Shown here: positions 29,401 to 38,200 of the stretch, in pieces | Numbering within the stretch: position 1 is the stretch's first letter | How the letters are laid out: every line of letters starts with the position of its first letter | Assembly: GCF_001264245.1 (NCBI RefSeq) | Contig: NZ_CP011339.1 | Location: 4,836,001-4,900,000 of the forward strand | Length of the DNA: 64,000 nucleotides | Reading direction: 5' to 3' | From: Microcystis panniformis FACHB-1757 | Lineage (GTDB): Bacteria; Cyanobacteriota; Cyanobacteriia; Cyanobacteriales; Microcystaceae | The notes under the pieces: generated by a model | What the model saw: the letters and a program-made list of their open reading frames with translations, nothing else | What the model was told of the DNA's origin: nothing | The model's database searches: none | Position numbers and translations under genes: made by a program

Positions 29401-32120
29401 TCATTAGAGATTTTAAAAAGTTAGCAACGGGAGACATGATCTTTGAAGGTGAGGTGAGTTCTCTTAACCCTAGTTATTTAGAAGAACATAAGGTATTTGA
29501 AAACATTGTATTTCCAGCTACCGGTTTTATTGAAGCCATTTTAGCCGCAAGTCAGAAAATATTTAATGGGCATTTTGTCACCCTTGAAAATGTCTCTATC
29601 CATCAGGGATTAATCTTATCTCCAACTCCCTCAATAATCCAAATAATTTTTAAACCTAAAAAATCATCTCAACTGATTTATACTTTTGAGATATTTAGCA
29701 GTGATTCTGCACAAGAACAATGGCTTCTTCATGTTACAGGTGAAGTCAAACCTAAGGATATACAAAGCTTGGCTGCCTCAGAATTAACCCAAACTAAATT
29801 AGAAAGGGAAAACCCTAAAGAATCGATTTCTATTCGTGAATTCTATCAGCTTTATCAGCAGATGGGTATCAGGTATGGGGAGCAGTTTAAAGCGATTCAA
29901 GAGTTATATTCTTTCAAAAAAGGCTCTCAAGCTAAAATTAGTATTAACCCCAGTTTAGCAGATCGGCGTTATTATTTTCATCCAGTTCTTTTGGATGCTT
30001 GCTTACAGAGTATTGGGGCAGCTTTCCCCGAAATTCATGGTCAAGAATTGCATCTACCTTATGGATTCTCTTCCTTGGAAATATTCCTAAATCCAACTTC
30101 GCAAGTTTGGACAAAAGTTCAGGTCATCTCAGATACTAATGGTGAAATGAGAGTAAATGTTAATATTTATAATGAACAAGAACAGCTTTGCGCTCGCTTT
30201 ACTGACTTAACAGCCCGGCGCATAAATCCAGCTATTTTACAGAGTTTATGGCAAGAAAAGTCAAATAATTGCTTTTATAAAGTGGAATGGAAAAAACTTT
30301 CTTCAATGCCAACTGTTGCCGTTGATCCTCAAAATTCTTGGTTAGTCTTGGTTCGTCCAGAAACAGACTTAAATTCCCTAATTAATTTATACAAAAAGGC
30401 AGGAGAAAAAGTAATTACTGTAGAAATGGGGCAGAATTATCAATGTCATTCTCAAGATTCTTTTGTCATCAATGCCGCTCAGAAATCTGATTTTCAGCGT
30501 CTCTATCAAGAAGCTTATCCATCTGGAGAATTTCCGACTGGTGTTGTTTTTTGTTGGGAATCTTCAGAAGCTGAAGATGTTCTAGATACGGTATATCAGA
30601 GTTCTCATGCCGTCTTAAATTTAGTGCAAACCCTCACTAATAACTGGGAGAAATTACCCCATTTATGGCTGATTACTCGCGGGGCTAATAAGATGATCAA
30701 TGATACGGCTTTATCTCCTCAACAGTCTCATTTATGGGGATTAGGAGCAGTCATTAATCAAGAGTATCCTAAAATGGGTTGTGTTTGTTTAGATTTACCA
30801 ATCCATAAAGAAGCTAATGAAGCTGAACTTTTATTCAATGAATTAAAGTGTTTCCCCCATGAATTCCGTTTGGCTTTACGTCAAGGAAACCGCTACGCAG
30901 CCAGGTTAGTTTCTGCATCTCTTCCTATCTCAGAAAAACGACAGTTTATTAATCAGTCAGGGGCTTATTTAATCACGGGAGGGGGAGGAAAACTGGGCGG
31001 ATTAGTGGCTCAATGGTTATCAGAAATGGGAGCAAGTCACTTAGTTTTGTGTAGTCGCCATGTTAAATCTTCAACAGAATTGATAGCTTCATTAGTGAAA
31101 AAAGGAACAAAAGTAACCTTGATTGAAGCTGATATTACTTCCCCCACAGATATGAAAAATTTATTCTCTCGTTTTGGCGCAGACTTGCCCGTCTTACGAG
31201 GAATAATTCACGCGGCAGCGGTCTTAGAAGATGGGCTGATCAGTAATCAAAGTTGGCAAAAATATCAAAAGGTAATCAGTCCAAAAGTAGCAGGAACTTT
31301 ATTATTAGATCGTTATACTCGCTCTCTATCTTTAGACTTTTTCGTAAGCTTTTCTTCTGCGGCTGTTATCCTTGGTTCACCGGGTCAAAGTAATTATGCG
31401 GCGGCTAATGCTTTCATGGATGCTCTAATGCAGCAACGGCAAAGTTTAGGATTACCTGGTATTAGTATCAATTGGGGAGCTTGGGAGACGAGCAACCAAA
31501 TTGATCAACAACGTTTCGCTAATTGGGGTTTGCAGATGATGCCTTCTGAGCAAGCGTTTCAATATCTCAACCAGATAATTTTAGGTGAAATTAACCCAGG
31601 GATAGTTATCGATATTAATTGGTCGATTTTTAATCAAACTTTCAATATTAATCAACCCTTCTTTAGCGAGGTATTAACCCTAAAAAATCAAAAACAAACA
31701 AGTCCAGCAAAACTATTAGAACGATTAAAATCTGTCTCTATAGACGAACGAATAAACGCTTTAGTAGAAGGACTGGAGAAAATATTAAGAGAAGTGACAG
31801 GGTTAAATGAGAATAAGGTTATTCCTCAACAAACATCATTCTTAGACTTAGGTTTAAACTCTCTAATGGTCATAGAATTTAAAAATCGCTTAGAAAGAGA
31901 TTTAGGGTGTAAATTGCCATCCTCGATCATTTTCGATTATCCTAATCTTCTCAGCTTAAGTACCTATTTAAGGGAAGAAATTCTAGCCAATCATCTCGAT
32001 TTTGAGATTAAAATAAATCCAATTCCTGACAATCATAATCCCTACGACAGCCTCAGTGAAGACGAACTGGCAAGATTACTTAATCAAAAATTAACGGAGC
32101 TTGATCAATATGGAGGTTAA
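20415..32120 (+). CDS. mcyD: McyD, two-module type I polyketide synthase
   Basis: McyD performs two extensions in the carbon chain of Adda, giving the diene and one methyl branch. Order in 3901 residues: KS1 (DTACSSS near 213), AT1 (around 490-850, degenerate), DH1 (HQVFEQAILP; LDACFQ), C-methyltransferase (LEIGGGTGAA near 1362), KR1 (ITGGTGGLG near 1748), ACP1 (LGMDSL near 2043), KS2 (DTACSSS near 2285), AT2 (GQGSQ, GHSIGEY near 2727, SHAFHSP), DH2 (HKVFENIVFP; LDACLQ), KR2 (GQSNYAAAN), ACP2 (LGLNSL near 3813). AT1 has GSGLG where GHSxG is expected, and lacks GQGxQ and HAFH motifs. KR1 has GQANAAAAN, with Ala1890 in place of the catalytic Tyr. AT2 carries the malonyl-type HAFH motif and may serve both ACPs. 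It is the first gene of the rightward operon; mcyE follows after 166 nt. Confidence 0.96.
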   Translation: MDFQDKKNLSENDQSIQTRVFKALSEAKEKLKAFESQQREPLAIVGLGCRFGHNIATPESFWSFLKAGKNHLREIPKERWNQQDFYDSDRNKVGKIYVSQGGFLDDVSQFDAHFFGIAPKEAVAMDPQQRLLLEVAYEALENAGMATTTARRGKTGVFIGITNNDYARIVTSNEDYNAIGAYHISGNHTNAAAGRISYLLNLNGPSLAVDTACSSSLVAVHLACRSLRSQECRQALVGGVNLVLTPEVVIALCRNQMLAPDGQCKTFDESADGFGIGEGCGVIVLKRLSDALEDGDHIWAVIRGTAVNNDGASGGFTVPNGPVQSELIREALADARLDAEAIDYVEAHGTGTSLGDPIEIKAIAEALCVNRRKSNPLLVGSLKTNLGHLAAAAGISGLIKTALSLHYREIPAHLNLKKPNPHINWDALPISIVTQNCPWNVNNGKLKAAGVSSFGASGTNAHVILSEPPQPQPQTPKISPILVTFSAKEPERLRLFTTQFVDELEQKTDLSVKDIALSLNTGRFPHKHRLALLVSNQENLHQGIQAFLNSNGDEKQFQNIQNNSFDIIYGEAQSHPKVAFLCNYEEEISPEIIETLLNNEPIFYDAFRHCDHLFKKYLEFSLQELLSSKKALEPQIPLSVQPVLFAYQYALCELWKSWGISPSAILGSGLGEYLAAQQAGVFSLEDTVKLVAKRAKISPQNPNSEDLLSLLKSTPEVDSNSPDITLIYQGEVVKKSLTNLVNRGEKIRQKSDEIAQGISTLHQMGYQIFLEMGIGANLINIGRQKLGVNSILWLSSLGEDCHSDHHEQRVLGQLYVRGFNINWEAFHRSHPGQKISLPNSPFIRKRYWINSGNKSESSSYKNPNYYSGHPLLGEHFSSPLALLQYRGSISQHKPAFLGEHQVFEQAILPASALIEMALAAGENQKVILENVEFKKALILKDTEDTLQLIIEQKSFKIYHALEPNWEVLVTGTIEELKSTNLTHCDLEEIAKNCPEEVDINSFYETYQKSGINYGSNFRLIHQLKRGENTAFAQIKLTDRLEREKYHFHPAMLDACFQGIAAILFKEESSVTYVPVRLGQLAFFHPPDEQVISAVRLKNSSPNPNIIIADIDIYSLQGQPLASLTNLELKAVQSQEIIPQEIPPQIYLEEWIPCEELLGNGRDTLVAPQVIKNQIHPAQLEQQLGEKLAQYERLMAALEKLSVVYIWEALTKLNGQPKLGQTYSEAQIANQGQIVDFYRPLLSRCLSILAEEKIVNQTKDGWLFVKELEAPSSPSQIKILRQEFADYPAEISLMERCGSALAEVMSRQVDPLELLFPQGDLEAIASIYSEAAGAKLMNQLVATTISRAIANFPPYYPLRILEIGGGTGAATAGLLPHLPKEHIEYVFTDISSSFLTRAKENFRNYPFIKYQTLDIEKNPFTQDFLPGSFDIIIAANVLHATANLQKTLENVRSLIAPKGLLILLESTGARRWVDLTFGLTEGWWLCSQDLRRNGYPLISTKDWQNLLIENQFEDINIIEPSQAKTRNLLKQSVIIGRSSEQLPSLPAKSYSHQIIWADSQGIANGLIPLFQQRGISCSCVFTQDINLEIAEDYLSILRNSITSETRQILYFWGLENIPEEIDQQVEIHCQRFLFFLQALLQQENPPALVLVTQGAVPAKAFKPLTSPSQASLLGIAFSLVLEHPELNFKAIDLDPDEVNAADKLLQEIYSNPQENRVALRGEQRFYPRLVQRKLEDGKINFSPDAYYLITGGTGGLGLATTRWMIEKGARNLVLCSRRGAEGISPEILANFSSSGAEVTLKKLDITDAEKLHAVLEECRSKYPIRGIFHIAGTLDDTTLLRLTPESFNYVLAPKVKGTWLLHQLTLNDPLEFFVCYTSAVSLIGSAGQANAAAANAFEDAFIYYRQAHHLPGTVINWGPWSEIGAAVDRNVLERLAAKGYGAMKPDLALNALEKILLNQIIRAGVINIDWQQFPYIHQSFYKNFLPQGKPQAAPSSEFLKQWQNLTLKERTNWLTNHIIMRVSTVLGRSNDETFSPQQGFFDLGMDSLTSTELRNLLQTDFNCSLPSTITFRFPNVEVLANYLQREVLDNCQPVFTPQIKAEISQKPPEKSQLDDDPIVIVGMACRFPGGAKNLQSFWELLEQGKDAITEIPQDRWDQETWYDPNPDVPGKIYAPYGAFLEQIEEFDGEFFGIIPRESVAMDPQQRLLLETTWQALESAGQNPQKLRNSQTGVFIGCMTQDYAQLSYSPQAINAYTGSGTSVSMAAGRLSYVLGLQGPSMTIDTACSSSLVAIHLAYNALLNGECDLALAGGVNIILTPIISLIESRAHMLAPDGHCKTFDESANGMVRGEGCGIVVLKRLSQAVKNGDQILAKIYGTAVNHDGPSSGLTVPNGQAQEKLLHQALKSANLKPEQIDYIEAHGTGTALGDPIELESMSAVFGQRSPNRPLIIGSVKTNLGHLEGAAGIAGLIKTVLALQHHKIPPHLHFKNPNPRFDWSSHIFEVPVQGKPWHISERSRIAGVSSFGFSGTNAHIIVGEIDADLPQPSENNFYLLPLSARSEKSLQELARNYQDILTESINLADVCFTASTGRGIFPQRICILADSITTAQRALIDYQDGEDSDSLIRPILSETPPKIAFLFSGQGSQYSGMGETLYNREVVFKETLDLCDQILEPLLEKSLLDLIFQEQNSQLLEETQITQPVIFSLEYALAKLWQSWGIQPSALLGHSIGEYVAACWAGVFSLEDALKLVTQRGKLMGKLPQNGSMSAIYADYETVANALTSYENQVNIASANGSITVISGFKEIVEQLEKEFIDQGHKTKRLAVSHAFHSPLMQPILDDFSQVLKTISFHEPSLTIISNLTGKAVGSEITTPDYWVDHLRNTVQFSQGFQSLIDQGYRCFLEVGSKPVLLSMARLIAANQYLLWLPSIVPGQDEQAQMYRSLATLFVNGYSVDWTKVFKQGKRISLPTYPFQRERYWLSNSEFSLGQIKTQLHPFIRDFKKLATGDMIFEGEVSSLNPSYLEEHKVFENIVFPATGFIEAILAASQKIFNGHFVTLENVSIHQGLILSPTPSIIQIIFKPKKSSQLIYTFEIFSSDSAQEQWLLHVTGEVKPKDIQSLAASELTQTKLERENPKESISIREFYQLYQQMGIRYGEQFKAIQELYSFKKGSQAKISINPSLADRRYYFHPVLLDACLQSIGAAFPEIHGQELHLPYGFSSLEIFLNPTSQVWTKVQVISDTNGEMRVNVNIYNEQEQLCARFTDLTARRINPAILQSLWQEKSNNCFYKVEWKKLSSMPTVAVDPQNSWLVLVRPETDLNSLINLYKKAGEKVITVEMGQNYQCHSQDSFVINAAQKSDFQRLYQEAYPSGEFPTGVVFCWESSEAEDVLDTVYQSSHAVLNLVQTLTNNWEKLPHLWLITRGANKMINDTALSPQQSHLWGLGAVINQEYPKMGCVCLDLPIHKEANEAELLFNELKCFPHEFRLALRQGNRYAARLVSASLPISEKRQFINQSGAYLITGGGGKLGGLVAQWLSEMGASHLVLCSRHVKSSTELIASLVKKGTKVTLIEADITSPTDMKNLFSRFGADLPVLRGIIHAAAVLEDGLISNQSWQKYQKVISPKVAGTLLLDRYTRSLSLDFFVSFSSAAVILGSPGQSNYAAANAFMDALMQQRQSLGLPGISINWGAWETSNQIDQQRFANWGLQMMPSEQAFQYLNQIILGEINPGIVIDINWSIFNQTFNINQPFFSEVLTLKNQKQTSPAKLLERLKSVSIDERINALVEGLEKILREVTGLNENKVIPQQTSFLDLGLNSLMVIEFKNRLERDLGCKLPSSIIFDYPNLLSLSTYLREEILANHLDFEIKINPIPDNHNPYDSLSEDELARLLNQKLTELDQYGG

Positions 32121-32286
32121 ACTTTAAAAATAATGTTTCAAAAGCCATGAGATGTGGTAGGATAGGTAGATGAACATGAGTAAGCTTAACTCTCTGGAGT
32201 TAAATTTGGGTTTATATTTACTGATAGCACAGCATCCTAATTTATGTTTAACGGCGTATAAATTTAGAAATTATAGAGAATAGGGC
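32121..32286 (+). other. mcyD-mcyE intergenic spacer
   Basis: This is the longest gap inside the rightward operon. It is AT-rich, holds no ORF of note, and ends in an AGGG that may act as a weak ribosome binding site before the mcyE ATG. An internal promoter is possible, but no consensus pair stands out. Confidence 0.4.
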
Positions 32287-35200
32287 ATGGTTGAGAGTAT
32301 AGATTACAAAAAATTAATGGCAACGACCTTAAGCAAAATGGAGGTCATGCAGGCTCGTATCAATGAATTAGAGACGAGACAAAGTGAAGCTATTGCGGTG
32401 GTTGGGATGGCTTGTCGTTTTCCTGGAGGTATTAATTCCCCAGAAAAATATTGGAGTTTTTGTCAAGCCGGGCTTGATGCTATAGTAGAAGTCCCTAAAA
32501 GCCGTTGGGATATCTCAGAACTGTATTCTCAAGAACCAACTTTAGGAAAAATGAACACCGCTTATGGGGGATTTCTTCAAGAGAATATCACAGAATTTGA
32601 TGCCCGTTTCTTTTCGATTTCAGCAAGAGAAGCAGCCTCCATGGATCCTCAACAAAGGTTACTCTTAGAAGTTGCTTGGGAAGCGTTAGAAAATGCCAAT
32701 TTACCTCTGAAAAATTTAGCCGATAATAAAGTAGGGGTATTTGTGGGGATTACTAGCATTGATCATGCCCTGAAGGTTTACGGCACTAACTATGATCAAA
32801 TTGACTCTTTTTTTGGCACCGGCAATGCTCTAAGCGCAGCCGCCGGAAGGCTATCTTATTTTCTCAATCTTCACGGTCCTTGTCTCTCGATTGATGCAGC
32901 CTGTGCATCCTCATTAGTAGCCGTCCATCAGGGGATTCGTAGCCTGAGAAATCGTGAATGTGAACTCGCTTTAGTGGGTGGGGTAAACCTCATTTTAGAA
33001 CCCGCAATTACGATTAGTCTTTCTCAGTCGGGAATGATGTCCCCCGATGGGCGTTGCAAAACCTTCGATGCCTCTGCTAACGGATATGTGCGAGGGGAAG
33101 GCTGTGGGGTTTTAATCTTAAAAACTTTATCAGAAGCCCAGAAAAACGGGGATCACATTCTTGCCCTGTTGCGAGGTTCGGCGGTGAATCATAATGGGGC
33201 TGCTGCCGGTTTAACCGTACCCAGTGGACCCGCCCAGCAAGAATTGCTCCGTCAAGCTCTAGCTGATGCCAGAATAGTCCCTGAAGATGTCAGCTACATA
33301 GAAGCTCATGGCACAGGCACTTCTTTAGGAGATCCCATCGAATTGAATGCCATTGCCTCAGTTTATGGAAAGCGCTCCGACCCCCTTTATGTCGCCTCAG
33401 TCAAAACCAATATCGGTCATCTTGAAGCCGCAGCTGGCATGGCTGGAATAATCAAAACAATTCTGATTCTTCAACAGGGTGAAATCCCCTCCCATCTTCA
33501 CTTCCAAAGCCCTAATCCTCTGATTAATTGGGAAGATCATCCTATTAAAATTCCTACTCAAAATATACCTTGGCCGAATAACAATAAAGTCCCTATAGCT
33601 GGGGTAAGTTCTTTTGGTTTTTCAGGCACAAATGCCCATGTCATTGTTCAACAGGCACCCGTCAGCAAAATCTCAGAAATTCAACAACAAATTCCCAGTC
33701 ATCTCTTAACCCTTTCAGCCCACAACAAAACCGCTTTAAAAGAATTAGCCACACGCTTCCATACCCTCCTAGAATCTCATCCTGAAATTGGAGATATTTG
33801 TTATAGTGCAGCTGTCGGAAGGATAGATTTACCTGAACGTTTAGCCATTGTTGGCGATACTTGTCCAGAATTACAACAAAGATTAACCGCTTTTGCTGAA
33901 GAAAAACCACTTGATGATTTGACTTTTTATCAACGTTTTACATCGGAAAAATCCCCTAAAATTGTTTTTCTTTTTACAGGGCAAGGGGCTTGTTATCCCG
34001 GCATGGGGCATCAACTCTATCAAACCCAGCCGACATTTCGTCAATATATTGATCAATGTGCCGAAATATTAGCGAAGTATTTAGACCATCCTTTAACTGA
34101 AATATTATTTGGTGAACAGACCGATTTACTCAATCAAACTGCTTACGCTCAACCGGCTATATTCGCCCTAGAATATTCCCTAACAATGCTATGGAAATCT
34201 TGGGGAATTACCCCCAGTTTACTGATTGGCCATAGTGTGGGAGAATATGTAGCAGCTTGTATCGCAGGAGTATTTAGCTTAGAAGCTGGACTCGCCTTAG
34301 TTGTCAAACGGGGGCAATTAATGCAAACCACGACCTCTGGGAAAATGGCTTCAATTTTTGCTGATGAAGAGACAGTAATTTCCCTAATTAAAAATTATAC
34401 TCAAACAGTTTCAATAGCTGCCATTAATCACCCTCAACAGATTGTTATTGCTGGAGAAAGTGCCAGCATTGAGGAAGTTATTAGCACCTGCAAAAAGCAA
34501 AAAATTCCCGCTCAATATCTTCCCGTTACTCAGGCTTTTCATTCCCCTTTAATGGAGCCAATTTTAAAAGAATTTGAAAAAGAGGCTCGTCAAATTTCTT
34601 ATCAACGCCCCCAAATTCTCTTACTTTCAGGACTTGATGGAGAGGTTTTAGAAAATGCACCAGATGCCACTTACTGGAGCAAACAATGCCGAGAACCAGT
34701 AAGATTTTTGTCGAGTTTAATAACCGCTTTCAACAAGGGATATAACCTATTTTTAGAAGTGGGACCAAGACCAATACTAGCAGAACAAGGTCGTCGTTAT
34801 AAAGATGAGTTCATCTGGTTAAGTTCCCTCAATCGTGGCTTAGATAACTGGCAGACAATTCTTTCAGCCTTGGGACAACTCTACCTAAATGGCGCACCTT
34901 TCAATCCAGAACAATTCAATCGAAATTATGGCTATAAAAAAGTCAGATTGCCGAACTATCCCTTTCAAAGGAAACCTTTCCAATTTCAGCCTAATCCTCG
35001 AACAGAAAATCAGAGCATTGACAAAATATTCCTAGACGCACAAACCTCTAACCTTACCGATACCGAAACCACAGTTTTCAATATGCAAAAACATCAACAG
35101 GAAATCCGTAATCAATTAAAATCAATTTTGGCTTTACTTCTGAAAGAAGATGAGAACGAACTGCCGGAGGATGAGACATTACTAAACTTAGGAGCAGACT

Positions 35201-38200
35201 CAATTATCTTGACTGACTTTTCTCGCAAAATTGAAGAAAAATTTCAAGTCAAAGTGAAAATAGATCAACTCTTTACCGATTTACAAACTCTTGTTGATAT
35301 CGCCGAATACCTCTGCCAATTTGTCAAAGAAAAACCCTTAGAAAATGCTTCAGAAATAACAGCTAAAGTTATCGATGACGAGACAGAATTAAGCAATTAT
35401 CTGCAAGTCATTGATCAATTGCAACCCATCGCTACAGCCTATATCATCAAGGCTTTAGAGTCCTTAGGGAAAAAACTTAATCAAGGGGAACAATGGACAA
35501 TAGAAACCCTAAGACAAACCTTACCTGTTGCCCCCAAATATCACATTTTGCTCAATCGTTATTTGCAGGATTTAGAGCAAGCTAATATTCTTCACAATCA
35601 AGGGAATATTTGGACTGTCAAAAACTTGCCTGAGTCTTTTTCCTTGCCCCAAGCCCTACAAAAGCTAGAAAAAACTTGTCCATCTGCAAAACCTGAATTA
35701 GAAATGTTGCAACGCTGCGGCGAAAATTTAGCAGAAGTTCTCAAGGGAAATATGGACCCCTTGACATTAATTTTCCCAGAAGGTTCCGTTGCTCATGCAG
35801 AAAGTATTTATGGCAATTCTCCCGTATCTCGATTGATGAATCAACGAGTTGCCCAAGCTATTAACCAGATTTTAACGAACTTTTCTAATAGTGATCGCCC
35901 CTATCAAATTCTCGAAATAGGAGGAGGAACTGGTGCCACTTCAGAAGCAATTCTTCACCACTTAAACCTCGATCATGTCACTTATTCTTTTAGCGAAGTT
36001 TCTCCCTTCTTACTGCATCAAGCTAGGCAAAAATTTCAGAAAAAATATAACCTAAACTTTCATCAACTAGACATTGAAAAGTCCCCCATTTCTCAGGGGA
36101 TACCTGCCCATAATTATCATATTGTTGTGGCCGCTAACGTCCTTCATGCGACCCGAAATATTACAGAAACTCTAACCCATATTCGGGAACTTCTGCGCCC
36201 CGGCGGTTACTTAGTTCTCCTCGAAACCGTAGAAAATAACTCATGGCTGAATTTAACCTTTGGATTAACCCCCGGATGGTGGCGCTTTCAGGATCAAGAA
36301 TTACGCTCAGACACTCCCTTATTAAGGGGTGAAAATTGGTGTTCCGTTTTAAAAAGTTGTGGGTTTGCTACGGCGAATAGTTTCTCTAAACAAAACAATA
36401 TTCCCATTAACAATGGCCAAGAATTAATTCTTGCTTGTGTGCCAGATGAACCCCTCTCAATTCCTGCAAGGACTAAGCTTACTGTCTCCGGTGAAAGCTC
36501 CGGTAAAGAAGCCTTAATGATGGCTCAATTACAATCTTTAAAAGACCTAAAAGACCTCCATGAGAAAACCATTATCAAGCAATTAGAAGTTCTTCAAACT
36601 GCCACCGTCTCCCCCAGTATAGCCCCCGAAATATTAACGAATCAGACTCAAATCATTCCTGCCCAAAGCTCTAAAATAGAAACTTACCCGCCGGTTTCTC
36701 AAGAGAAGCCCAAATCTCCTGAGAAACCTAGTTCTCCCAATTTAAACCCCTTAGCCTTAAAGCTCACTGAGAACAAATCCTTAACCGAACAACAACAAGC
36801 CTTTATTCAAAATTTACAGAGTATTTATAACCAGAAAACCGCCAAATCAAAAGCCTATTCACAAAATAGCCGTAAGACAATGGTGGATGTTAAACCGACC
36901 ATTGACTTCCGCATGGCCTTAAAAGAATTTCAATATCCCATTGTTTCAGAATCTGCTCAAGGGGCTTATTTTAAGGACATTGATGGCAATAATTACATTG
37001 ACTTAGCTATGGGGTTTGGGGTTAACTTTTTTGGGCATAGTCCGGATTTTGTCATTGAAGCGGTTCAAGAACAAATGAACCGAGGAATAGGTTTAGGAAT
37101 GCAGTCAAATCTGGCTGCCGAAACCGCCGCTTTAATTAGTGAAATGGGTCGAGTCGAAAGAGTCGCTTTTAGTAATACGGGAACCGAGGCGATTATGGCC
37201 GCTGTTCGCATTGCTCGCTCTCGTACAAAACGTCAAAAAATCGTTATGTTCGCCGGCTCCTACCATGGAACTTTTGACGGCATCTTAGCACGAGTAGGAG
37301 AAGATAAAACCACGACTCAACCCTTAAGTTTAGGCACTCCTTTAGGAATGGTTGAAGACATAATAGTCTTGAGTTATGGAGTTGAAGAAAGCCTCGATAT
37401 TATTGCTACTCATGCTGATGATTTAGCCGCCGTATTAGTCGAACCAGTTCAAAGTCGCAAACCCGATTTACAGCCTCAAGAATTTCTGCAAAAACTACGA
37501 CAAATAACCCATAAAAAAGGGATCACACTCATTTTTGATGAAATTATTACCGGCTTTCGGATTGCTCCGGGAGGAGCGCAAGAATGGTTCAATGTTGAAG
37601 CTGATATAGTCATTTATGGTAAGGCCATTGGAGGAGGTTTACCAATTAGTATGATCTGCGGTAAAGCAGATTTCTTAGATACCGTTGACGGCGGTTTCTG
37701 GCAATACGGAGATGACTCTCATCCCCAAACCGAGTTAACCGCTTTTGGGGGAACTTTTTGTCGTCATCCTTTAGCCCTTGCTGCTTGTCGTGCTGTGCTT
37801 TTACATCTTCAAGAAAACAGTCCAACGATTCAAGAAAAAGTGAATCAATTAACTCATCGATTAGCCACCGAAGTCAATCAGTTTTTTCAAGAAATAGGCA
37901 TTCCGATTCGGGTTGTTAATTTTGGATCTTTATTCCGCTTTGAACCCTTTGGAGCTTATAGTATCTTCTTACAACCCATCGAATTACCCCTCTTTTATTA
38001 CCTATTAAATCTTCAAGGAATCTACACATGGGAAAAACGAGTTTGTTTTCTCTCCACCTGCCATACTAATGAAGATATAGACAAAGTTATAGTAGCCGTC
38101 AAAGAAGCGATTACGGAATTGCAGCAAGCTGGTTTTTTTGCTAATGCTAAACGCCCCCAAGTCAAGAAAGAAGAAAAAAAGCCCCTCTCTGAAGATGAAG

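Noticed and set aside
29380..30240. McyD DH domains possibly inactive because HxxxGxxxxP has Glu for Gly
   Set aside because: Both DH domains share the same change, keep His and the DAC(F/L)Q aspartate, and both dehydrations are needed for the Adda diene, so it is a lineage feature rather than a defect.
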